Below, in pieces: positions 13,901 to 23,400 of a stretch of DNA of 64,000 bases. Source of the stretch: Cyanophora paradoxa (Eukaryota; Glaucocystophyceae; Cyanophorales; Cyanophoraceae); NCBI GenBank assembly GCA_004431415.1, contig QPMI01000411.1:186001-250000 (forward strand), given 5' to 3'. The translations under genes and the position numbers were made by a program. The notes under the pieces are model-generated. The model made no database searches, was not told the DNA's origin, and was given only the letters and a program-made list of their open reading frames with translations. Numbering within the stretch: the stretch's first letter is position 1; each line of letters opens with the position of its first letter.

Positions 13901-13964
13901 AAAAGATGGAGAGGAGAGTATTCTACCCTCGCGCGAGGGCAGAATACTCTCCTCTCCATCTTTT
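13901..13964. repeat. 64-nt inverted repeat (hairpin)
   Basis: The first 32 nt (starting AAAAGATGGAGAGG) are followed directly by their reverse complement, ending CCTCTCCATCTTTT. There is a single mismatched pair near the base of the loop-less tip (a/c around 13925/13941). It lies between two convergent genes. It could be a foldback element, a terminator-like structure or a small-RNA precursor; nothing distinguishes these. Confidence 0.9.
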
Positions 13965-14331
13965 CCGATCGCGATATCGATGTACACGTCTTGTATCCGT
14001 CCTTGAAGGCCCCGCGGCCGAGGCTTCCCCTCGGCCTTCCCTCACTGAGTCACTGCTCATGATCACCGGCACCTCCAACTTCTCTCCCTGGCCTCCTGCA
14101 GGCTTATGCAGGGGCATCTGCAGCTGGGGCATGCAGGCTTATGCAGGCAAGGCCTGTAGGCTATAGCTAGGGGCCGTCGAGCCGGCCGCGGCAAGAAGCC
14201 TAAAAAAAGGGGGGGGAAACTTGCAGTTTAGCCATCCGAAAAAAGACCGTCTTGCGAACTGGCCGACTTGGACAAAAGGACCGTCGACGTCGGACAGACA
14301 GTTGCAATAGCAAGGGAAGGAAAGCAGCTGA

Positions 14332-14360
<29 letters not shown>
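14332..14360. repeat. Poly-C homopolymer, 29 nt
   Basis: An uninterrupted run of C, followed by T and CCCC. It lies downstream of the stop codon of the minus-strand CobW gene, where it reads as poly-G. Length in the source genome may vary or be miscalled. Confidence 0.9.
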
Positions 14361-14363
<3 letters not shown>

Positions 14364-14438
14364 CCGCCCTTGCAATATGCATTGCGATCGGTTAATCCGT
14401 AAAACGACAGGGTCGACGTGGGCATGGTGGAGCGGGGC

Positions 14439-16810
14439 CTAGGCGCTGGCGGCCGGCTCCTGCTCGGGGGCGAGGAGCTCGCCGAGGGAGGACCGGAGCG
14501 ACTCGAAGTCGACGTCGCGCCCGATGAAGACCAGCTGGTTCTTCCGCTCCGCCGTCGGCCAGTTCTGCGCGCGCCCCGGCCCGCTTCGAGACCCAGGCGC
14601 CCGAGGCCGGCGCGGGTCGACCGGGGCGCGCGCGGGCGCACGTCGGCGTCGATGTTGTAGCGGCCGCCGGCGAGCTGGAAGACGACGCGCTCGTGCTCGT
14701 CGGCGAACCAGAGGATGCCCTTGGCGCGGAAGACGGTCTCGGGGAGCTCGGCGTCCACCCAGCGCTCGAAGTCCTCGTAGGAGCGGAAGGGCCGGTCCGC
14801 CACGAAGCTCATCGACGCGAACCCGTCGTTCTCCAGGTGCCGCGAGTGCCCGTGGCTGCCCGCCCCGCCCTCAGCCCGCCGCCCGCATCCAAGGCGGGGG
14901 GGCCCTCGCCTGTGGTCGTGCGTCGGGTCCGTGCAGTTGGGGTCCCCGCAGCTGTGCCCGTGTTCGTGGTCGTGCTCGTGCTCGTGGTCGTGGCTGCCGC
15001 GCCGGCGCTCGGTCGGTCGGGCCGCGCGACGGGGCGGGCGGGTGGGGGGGCGGGGAGGGAGCGCGGGCGGACCTGTGCGAGTGCGCCACGGTCGTGTGCT
15101 TGTGGTCCTGCGGCGCATCGCCGAGTCGGTGGAGAGGGCGCGAGAGGCGGGGGCTGCCGCGGCGGAGGCCGGCGCACGTGCTCGTGGTCGTGCTCGTGGT
15201 CGTGCGAGTGGTTGTGCGTCGGATCCGTGCAGTTCGGGTCCCCGCAGCTGCCCTTCGGTGAGCCGTCGATCGAGGCGGGGCCCACCCCCATCCCGAGCCC
15301 CCGACCCGCCCCCCGCCGATCCCCGCGGGGGCGGGCACCTGTGCTCGTGGTCGTGGTCGTGGTGGTGCTCGCGCGCGTGCGCCTCGTCCTCCTCCTGCCG
15401 CCCGCCGGCTCGGCGCGCCCCGCGCTCCACGCCCGCCCCGCCCCGCGAACGCGGCGCGGCGCACGAGCATCATGGTGCGGAGGATGTCCTCGTTCGAGAG
15501 GCCGACGTCGATGATCAGCGGGAGCGGCACCTTCCCCTTCTCTGCGCACCAGCCGCTCGCCTCCCTCCCGCGGGGTGCAAGGGCGGCGGGAGGGGCGCAC
15601 GGGCGTGGACGATGCGGGCGCCGGGGCGCTCCTCGCGCACGTACGCCTCCACCTTCTCCAGCTGCGCGCCCCGGCGTTGGAGGCCGGCCGGTCGCCGCGC
15701 GGCGCCCCTCGAGGGCCGGGGGCGGCGGGGCGGGCCTGCTCCTTGGTCGCCACGTCGGTCTTGTTCAGGATCACGACGTCCCCGAGGCAGATCTGGGCGA
15801 CGCCAGGCCGGCTCAGGCGCGCCGGTCCGACCCGATCCTATTCGACCCGAGGCCGCGGGGCGGGGAGGGGGTACCTGGTTGTACGCGGCCTCCGACTCGT
15901 AGTGGTTCTCGTCGAAGGTCGAGGCGTCCACGACTGAAAGCGACCGGGCGGGGCGGGTCAGAGGCGAGGCAGGGGAAAGCGGGGCGGGGCGCACCGGTGA
16001 TAATGGAGTCGAGGGTGGTGCACTCGCGCAAGTCGGTGAAGACGAACGTTCGCGCGATCGGCAGCGGGTCCGCCACGCCCGTCGTCTCCACCACTGCCGC
16101 CCAGTCAGCGGCCACGGCGAGGCGCGGAGACGCCGTTCCGCTCACCGATGTAGTCGATCCTGCGCGAGCGGCGCGCGTCAGCGGGCGACGGCCGGCGGGG
16201 CGCGCCCGAGGGGCGCACTGCGACTTCTCGCGGCGCTCGATGATGCCCTGGATCGAATCGTAGAGCGAGTCATTGATCGAGCAGCTGCGGCGAGAGTCAG
16301 AGACGGCGCTCGCGGCGCCGCGCCGCGGTGCCGGGGCGCGCCAGATGCAGCCGTTGGTGAGCTCGACGACGTCGTCGTCCATGTTGAGGACGAGCTTCGA
16401 GTCGATGTTGATGTCGCCGAACTCGTTGACGAGGACCGCGACCTTCAGGTTCTCGCGGTTCCTGACGGCCCGGGCGCCCCGATCAGATGCGCTCGCGCGC
16501 GAGGCGCTGCGCCGCGCACGTGAGGATGTGGTTCAAGAGCGTCGTCTTGCCGGCGCCAAGGAAGCCCGTCTGCGGAGGATCAGGAAGCAGCTCTCGCACG
16601 GATCGGCTGCGGGCGCACGATAATTGTGACAGGAAGGCCCTTCGTTGGCACGTTCGGGAGGTCCCGCTGCACGCCAGTTGCGATCAGAAGCGCTCTGAGC
16701 GCTGCACGGCAGAGGCGCTGCACCGTGGACTTGAACGACGCAGCATTATGATTGTGAGCGCGGACGTCGAAGGTCCGACGGGGCGCAGCTGCACGCGGGG
16801 TCAGGCCCAA
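14439..16810 (-). CDS. CobW/COG0523-family GTPase (ZNG1-type metal chaperone) with His-rich insert
   Basis: Sixteen exons total 1380 nt, giving 459 residues. In plus coordinates, 5' to 3': 16619-16810, 16520-16569, 16342-16461, 16219-16284, 16146-16159, 15995-16093, 15875-15933, 15736-15792, 15601-15661, 15465-15541, 15339-15394, 15178-15247, 15073-15107, 14910-14993, 14642-14855, 14439-14564. Seen: Walker A (TGFLGAGKTT), NEFGD, the metal-binding GCICC motif formed across an intron, VVETTG.ADP, and NKTD for guanine specificity. Known of the family: P-loop GTPases that deliver metal, zinc in the ZNG1 branch. The long His/Asp/Glu insert carries two CGDPNCTDPTH units and should bind metal. The first about 55 residues are basic and could be a targeting peptide. 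The C-terminal domain ends in PAASA. Three introns are GC-AG. Confidence 0.93.
14910..15394 (-). other. Four short exons encoding the His-rich metal-binding insert
   Basis: Exons 15339-15394, 15178-15247, 15073-15107 and 14910-14993 encode alternating HDHEH-type runs and two copies of CGDPNCTDPTH(N/D)H. Each His-rich unit sits in its own exon, which suggests growth by exon duplication. Metal binding is inferred from composition (His, Cys, Asp). Confidence 0.8.
16146..16159 (-). other. 14-nt microexon of the CobW gene
   Basis: Minus-strand GATCGACTACATCG lies between an acceptor ending GCGCAG and a donor GTGAGC. It is required to give IDYIVVETTG, the conserved strand and switch region of CobW proteins; skipping it would break the frame. 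The total of 1380 coding nt closes only with it included. Confidence 0.85.
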
Positions 16811-17438
16811 AAGCGCTAGCTATGCGCCGGGATCGACTCGCCGACGAAAGAGGAGGCCCGCTGGCCCTGGAGCTTTGCGCCGAGGAAGGTGCGAGAAGTC
16901 GAGAATGCGGGACGGGCCGCCTGCCGAACGGAGCCACGCACAACCCGCGCCGCCGGGGTCGTGACGGGCGCGCGGCTGCCGGGAACGGCCGTGAAGGGTG
17001 CGACGAACATGGCAGAAGGTGCGTGCGAACGCAGGAAACGCGTACCCAACCGGCAAGCCAAGATGAGATAGAGAAGCCCTCGGAATGCCCTAGTAGAAGC
17101 CCGATTCCGTAGTTTTCGCGTAGTAGAAGCGTAGCACACCAGGGGAACGGCCTGCCCGGCCGCCGCCGGGATGAGCTTCGCCGCAGGCACTCCAGCTCAT
17201 CCCGTCGCCGGTGTTCGGTGCCCAGCTTGGCAGGGATTCGGCTCTCAGAATACGAGCCCGACCGCCCGCCCGAACCGTCCAGTTTCCCGCGTCGGCGGTT
17301 TCGGCGGGTTGGGCGTGCTGGCGAGGCCTTTCTTCGCGGGATCCGAGTCCAAAAGGCGGTTGTTTAGCTCCAGCAGCTGGCATTCGCGCCTTCGCGGTCG
17401 GTTTGCCGCCGAGCGCGCCTTCACGGTAGGCTTGCCAC
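16811..17438. other. Divergent intergenic region, probable promoters
   Basis: It separates the CobW gene (minus) from the CPBP protease gene (plus). Long spurious open frames are present on both strands because of GC content. None has recognisable motifs, and I call no gene. Part may be 5' UTR or a missed first exon of the protease gene. Confidence 0.5.
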
Positions 17439-19798
17439 ATGCACCGGCCGTTCAGGCCGTTCTGGTGCGTGCCCCTGCGCGTACGCCAGTCCCGAGGCTT
17501 AGCTTTAGCCGCGCTGAATGTCTGTCGAGCGTTGCCCCGTCGCGCGCCGCTCCTGGCTGAGATCGCGCCATGCTTGCAGAGCCCCGCGCTCGTCGAGATC
17601 TTCATGTGCCTGGGGACGAACGTCCTGCTCTCCTGGCTCTTCCATAAGATATCGACGACACGGCCGCAGCAGGTCGGCACGGCGAGCGGTTCGTCGCTTC
17701 GACATCCCGCGCTCTTTCGCGCCCGCGTTTCGTACGAAGCACGTGCGCTGAGAGGGGCGCTTCGCAGGGCTCTTCGCGAGCCCTCTTCAGACGCTGATCA
17801 TCGGCGGCTGCTTCCTCAAGGCGGTCTCGGGGATCCACCCCATCAACCTGGAGCGCATGCTCTCCCGCCGCCTCTTCCAGCTCAAGGACCGGTGCGCTGC
17901 GCCTCGCTGCCGCCTGCCCGCCCGCCGGCGCGGCGCGCTCGAGCCGGCCCCGGGGCGCAGGCACGTGGCGCAGGCGATCCTCTTCGGCTACCTTCTCGTC
18001 CAGCTCGCCTCCCTGCGGGATGTCATCCGCCGCGCCCCCGCCCGGCCCCTCATCCACATCGGTCCGCCCGCGCCGCGCTCCGCCCCGCCCCCCGCCCCGC
18101 GCCCCCGCGCCCCGCGCCGCGCCCCCGCGCCCCGGCGCCTCACGCGACGCGGCGGGGCAGACGGGGAGACGCCGTCGCCGTCGGCGGAGGACGACATGCT
18201 GAGCCCGGCGCCCGAGACGCCCACGCCCTCCCCGCCCCCGACGCCCCTCGACGACGAGTCCCCGCTGCCCGCGGCGCCCGCGCCGGCGGTCTCGCCGGCC
18301 GCCCTCGCGGAGCAGTTCCCGCGCGTGGCGAAGCACCCGGCGGGGGCGCTGATCATGGCGGCGCGCTCCTGGCGGGAGGTCTGGTGGACCGTCCTCGCCG
18401 CCTGCGTCGTGGCCCCCGTCTTCGAGGAGTGGTGCGCGGGGCGGGCCCGCCGGGCCCAGCGGGCTGGGCTCTGACGCGGGCGCGCTCAGGGTGTACCGGG
18501 GGATCGTGTTCCGGCGCCTCGTCGTCCTCTCCTCGCCCGTCTTCGCGGGCCTCGCCACGGCCCTCATCTTCGGCGTCTCCCACTGCGTGCGCCTCCCAGG
18601 CGGGGCCCAGCCCCCATAAACCAGATGGCTGCCTCGAGCTCGGGCCGAGCCCTCCGCCCGGGGGCGCTTCGATTCGCGCTCGCCGACGCCGGCGCCGGCG
18701 CAGCTCTTCCCGTTCTTCGCGGCGCGGGACGTGACGCGTCGGGCGCCTGGGATCCGCAAGGAGATGGCGCGGCAGAAGCAGTCCGCCCGCATCCGCCTCA
18801 ACGTCCTCCGCTGCGGTGCGAGGCGCCCCGCGCGCCCAACGCCCCCCTCCCTTTCCCCCGCCCCCCAGCACCCACCGGCGCTGGGAGCAGCGGCCGGGGG
18901 GGACTGGAGCTCGGCGACGGACACGGTGGTGGACGCGTGGACGGAGACGGCGGGGCGGCCGGGGAGCTCCTGGCCCTTCCAGGCCCTCTCCAAGGCCGAG
19001 GTCAAGCAGCTCCAGGCCCGCCCCCGCCCCCGCCCCCGCCCCCGCCCCGCTTCCCCGGGGGCCGCCTGACGCCGCCTGGCGCTGGCGGGCAGGTGTGCGA
19101 GTACCCGGAGGACGTGGAGGACCTCGCCGAGTGCGAGGCCGTCATCGGCCGCCGTGCGCCCCCGCCCCGCCCGCCCCGGTCCCGCCCGCCCCGCGCCCCC
19201 CCGACCCGCCCCGCCCCCGCAGTGCTCTTCCGGTGGTACGAGGAGGGCGGGGGCAAGCCGAGCGAGGCGCCCCTGCACGCCATCCTCGGCACCCGCCGCG
19301 CCGAGCGCGTCATCCGCGCCTCCGCGTCCGCCCCGCCCGCCCCGCCCGCCCCGCCCCGCCCGCCCCGCCGGCGCCTGGCGAGCCGGTCGGCAGCGGGAGG
19401 TGGAGGAGTGGGAGGGGGCGCTGGAGGAGCTGGAGGGCCAGATCGAGGCGCAGCGGCGGGCGGCCGCCCTCCCCACCCTCGCCTCCGACTCCCTCGCCCT
19501 CGCCCCCATGGGCGCCGCCCTCTCCGCCGCCTACGTCGCCGGTCCGCCAGCCCCCGCCCGCTGAGCCCAGCTTGGCCGAGCTGAGCTGGGGGGGGGACAG
19601 CCGGGGGGCGGCTGCGGGCCTCCATCGCGTGCCACTCGCTCCTCAACGCCCTCGCCTGCCTCGCCGCCCTCGTCCTCTCCGGTCCGCCCCGCGCCCCCCC
19701 CCCCCCCCCCTGTCGAGCCGCCCACGCCCCCCCCCCCCCCCCTCCCCTCGGCGAGCGCAGGCAAGCTCGTCTTCGCAGGCCACACCCGCCGGAGATGA
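17439..19798 (+). CDS. CPBP/CAAX-type intramembrane metalloprotease with large insertion
   Basis: A spliced membrane protein. Seen: a hydrophobic N-terminal helix (EIFMCLGTNVLLSWLF), another in exon 17943-18055 (AILFGYLLVQLASL), and an acidic Pro-rich loop (18150-18290). The CPBP motifs follow: FEEWVYRGIVF (motif 1, EExxxR) across the intron 18434-18490, ATALIFGVSH (motif 2, FxxxH, ends about 18580), and ASIACHSLLNAL (HxxxN motif, 19622-19660). Between the second motif and HSLLN lie about 180-190 extra residues in exons at 18705-18820, 18895-19017, 19094-19160, 19222-19330 and 19397-19541. The stop TGA is at 19796. In the known family these motifs form the active site of Rce1/CAAX-type proteases. 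The start is uncertain: the ATG at 17439 keeps the frame into the second exon (phase 1 at 17752), but an upstream exon is possible. Confidence 0.7.
19694..19742 (+). repeat. Two poly-C runs in the last intron of the protease gene
   Basis: Runs of 17 C (19694-19710) and 16 C (19727-19742) lie just before the acceptor at 19760. They occupy the place of a polypyrimidine tract, here made almost only of C. Confidence 0.85.
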
Positions 19799-20453
19799 CC
19801 CCGCCCCCTCTTCTCCCTCCCTCGAGCCCCCCCCCGCTCTCTCCTCTCGCTTGCTCCCCTGGTCGCTCTTGAGTCGCGTGCTGGCGTGCTTTTGTTTTTG
19901 TTCTTAGATCTTGCTCACTTGTTTGAAACATGTCGTCATTGAAGCGTTGCTGGCCAATTGTAGACGCAGCCCTGCGGCCCAGAGCCCCGTGACCCGTGGG
20001 GCATGCGCCTGCAAGTCGCTCTGAAATAGAACCACCGTCACCGAGTTAGACGCTGCGTGCTCTTCAGCTGCCAATGATCGCAATTCAATGATTGCAAAAC
20101 CTGATTAGGAATTCGATACCTATTCTTCGACTAACCTGGTAGCGGTGAACTCGACTTGGCATGCGCAAGGCCGTAAGGTTCTCGATCTAGATCTAGATCT
20201 GTAGCGAAAAATCGATATGCAACTGTACTGCACGGCTCAACGATAACGTGGCTGTCGGCATGCGAGCATTGATTCGGTGATGCTAAAAGCAGAAGGCAGT
20301 TGCATAAGAAATTCTTAAGCTTTATCTTCGACGATCTTCTTCGATGTCGACTGCTGAAGCTCCTAACAAATATGATCGAAACAGCCAAGAATGATTTTCA
20401 GATTTACCGATTGCGGGCATCCTGACTACAAGCTTTCTAGATCCGGATCCGAT
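19799..20453. other. Intergenic region between convergent genes
   Basis: Composition drops sharply from C-rich to AT-rich near 19890. It holds a short AGATCT/CTAGAT repeat near 20190. No gene or RNA gene is seen. Confidence 0.6.
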
Positions 20454-23400
20454 CTAGACCTGCACAACCAAGAAGCCGCCCTGGGGGTTGACGGAGCCGG
20501 GCGCGGCTCCCGTCTGCGCCGCATGGGCGCTCGAGGCCGACGCGGAGGCGCCGGCGGCGCTGCCGGAGGCGGCGACGGGCCGCCCGAGCCTGCGCCACGC
20601 GACGAAGAAGGCGGCGACGAGGACGGCGACGCCGGCGGCCGCGCCGATGGCGATCGCCGCGATGTGGCCCCCCTCGAGGCCCCCCGAGCCCGAGTTGCCA
20701 GCGCCGACCGCGGTGGAACCCGACTGGCTGGGGGCGAGGCCGCCCGCGGTGCGCGCCGCGTCGAGCGCCCGCCTCAGAGCCTCCCCCGTCTGCCCAGTCT
20801 GCGTAGCGTGTAAGGGATGTGCTCAAAGCCCATGTACAACCAGAGCAGCTCAGGATTAGCGGCACACCTGCTGGACCTCGACGAGGCCGGCGCCGGTGAG
20901 GGGCTGGTAGGCGGCGGGGAGGGCGCTCTGCTGGAAGTAGAGGGGCGAGCCCGGCTCGACCGTGTACCCCGGGCCCAGCTGGATGATGAGGAGCGCGCTG
21001 CTCGAGGCCGCCCCGGCGAGGCTGCGGCGCGAGCTCGAGGCCGAGGCCTGCTGGACCGTGCACTTCGGCGCTGCGACACCGTTGTGATCGCGAGGTTAGA
21101 TTGATCATGATTCGAACTGCGAGGCGCGAAGAGCACGGAGAGGAAGGGACCGGAGGCGGCGCACCGGAGCCGAGGGAGGCGGTGCTGTTGGCGTCGAGGA
21201 GGGAGGCGCACGGGAGGGCGGCCGAGCTCGCGCTCGAGGCGGCGCCGACGGAGACGGGCACGTCGAAGGAGACGGAGATGGACCTCATGTCCGCCCCGAA
21301 GGCCGCCGAGCCGACCACCACCCACGGGCTGCACGCGCGAAAAGGAGAGTTGGTGCGTGAGCGGCACTGAAAGCGTACGCGTGCTCGTCACGATCATCGC
21401 GCGCACCAGGTCTCGTTGTTGCAGGCCCCGATCGTGCTGCACCAGTCGACTGCGAGGGGAGACAAAAGAAAATCAGAAAAGCTAGCTTTATATACACACG
21501 CACGGTGCGAAATATGCGGGGGGCTGGAGGGGGCTTCAGGATCGCACCGAGGTCGGTCGGGAACTCGCACTTGCCCGAGTCCGGGTTGCAGAGCTGGCAG
21601 GGGCTGCAGGCGGCGCAGCCGAGGCCCGTCCAGTTGCCGCTCGCCTTCATCTCCGCCACCTTATCCGCCAGGTACACGTTCTTGTACTGCCCCCGCCAAG
21701 TGAATAAAGTCAATATAAGCCGCCACGCTCCTGATCTGAATGGAGCCGGCCTCGGTCGCACCGGGCCGGGGGCCTGGTTGGCGGTGGCGCGGAAGGTGGA
21801 GCCGGCGGCGAGGCGCGTGCCCTGCACGAAGAGCCCGGCGCCCTGCCCGTTGCCGCCCTCCACGCTGTTCTGCACCAGCACGGGTCCCCCCAGCGCCACC
21901 TCGCCGGCCTTGACCAGCGCCAGGCCGCCCCCGAAGCCGCCCCGCGCCCGGTTCTTCACGAAGCGGACGCCCCGGGCCACGGAGGAGCCGCCGGCGCCCG
22001 CCGCGAAGAGGGCCCCGCCCCCGACCTGGTTGTCGCTGCCGTTGTGCCACCTGGCGCCAACGCTCGCTCAGGATTCGGCTCTTCGTTTGTAGAGATACCG
22101 TGCGCGCACTGGAAGCCGGCGACGTTCGCCTGGAAGAACGTGTTCCCGGCGATCTCGACCCTCGACATCGCGAACAGGCCGCCGCCCATGTAGGCGTTGT
22201 TCTGAATTCCGAGGAGCGCTCGGATCAGTGAACCGAGAGCCGAACTTGCCCGCATCGATATCGCAGCCAATTGCAATGGCGCGGACCTCGGCGAAGAGGC
22301 AGTCGGTGATGCGCACGGGGGCCTCGGAGGCGACGACGGCGAGGCCGCCCCCGACGCCCCTGCCGGCCGGCAGCTTGACCGAGCGCAGGTTCCCCGCCCC
22401 GTTCCCCTCGAACGAGCACAAGGCGAACGATGCCCCCCGCGCCTTCGCGCCGGACGGCGAGCCGACGAGGGCGCCGCCGCCCACGATGCCGAAGTTGTCT
22501 GCGAAACCACAAACGTTGGCGTGTGGAACGTTGACGGTCTCCAGGTCTAGATACGTGGGCAATTGCAATTTGTTGGCGCACTGTCAAACTGGGACCGCTC
22601 GACTGTCGCAAGGCACTCCGGCTGGACCCACAAGGCGCCACCTGGGCCCCCGCGGCCGTGAGACACGCGCGGGGCTGGCTATAATATTAGATTCGTGCCG
22701 TGAAGCGCGCACCGAAGACGCCGAGGTTCGCAGAGAACCGCGTCGAATTGACGGCGAGAGAGGACGAGGGGCCGCCGCAGATGATGCCAGCAGACCCTGG
22801 GGGGCATTAGTTGTAGAGTAAAGTTGGGCATGACCGGAATCGATCGAATGAGACAGAACACGAGCGCACTGCCGTCGCCGCGGCCGCCCAGCCCCGTGCG
22901 GTTGTTGAAGTTCATGATGAAGAGGGAGTGGTCGACGGTCGCCGAGGTGCCGTTCACGAGGAGGGCCTCCCCGTACGAGCGCCGGAACGCGCAGCGGGAA
23001 ACGGCGAGCAGGGCGGCGGCGTAGATGCCGGCGCCCTGCGGCGCGGCGTTGACCTCGAGGGTCGTGTTGGCCACCCGCACGGGCTCGAGCCCGCTGATCG
23101 CGAGAACCGCGATGGCGCCGCCCGTCACCTTGGCCGCGTTGTTCTGCGACAAAGTTAACGAGTCAGCTGCAACGAATTAGATCTGCGCTGGATGCAGGTT
23201 CTCACATTAAAGAAGCAATCCGCAAAAGATGCTGAGGCAGCGCCGTCGATAAGGACAGCACCTCCGACGAGAGCGCGGTTGCCAACGAAGTTGCAATGCT
23301 CGAAAGTGGCGTGAGCCCCGTTGCTGATTGCGACCGCCCCTCCGGACGAGCCGGCCGCGTTCTGCAGTGACGTGCATGCGGGTGATTCACGATAAGTCAA

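Larger units (their letters stand above)
12890..14438. other. Intergenic region between two convergent genes
   Basis: No gene recognised. The left part is AT-rich with short palindromes (13001-13250). From about 13300 it becomes G-rich with repeated GGGGTAC words (13620-13720). It contains a 64-nt near-perfect hairpin (13901-13964), a direct repeat of a GCAGGCTTATGCAGG word (about 14098-14149), and a 29-nt poly-C run (14332-14360). The 3' UTRs of both flanking genes probably lie here. Confidence 0.7.

Noticed and set aside
13257-13959. Pro/Arg-rich frames in the GGGGTAC-rich spacer
   Set aside because: Low-complexity G/C sequence without splice pattern or motif.
14228-15430. 400-codon His/Arg-rich minus-strand frame as one exon
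   Set aside because: It reads through several introns. The spliced 16-exon CobW model keeps all conserved motifs in frame and closes at 1380 nt.
17090-17680. 196-codon minus-strand frame upstream of the protease
   Set aside because: No motif, Arg/Gly-rich in the way shadow frames are here, and it overlaps the protease first exon.
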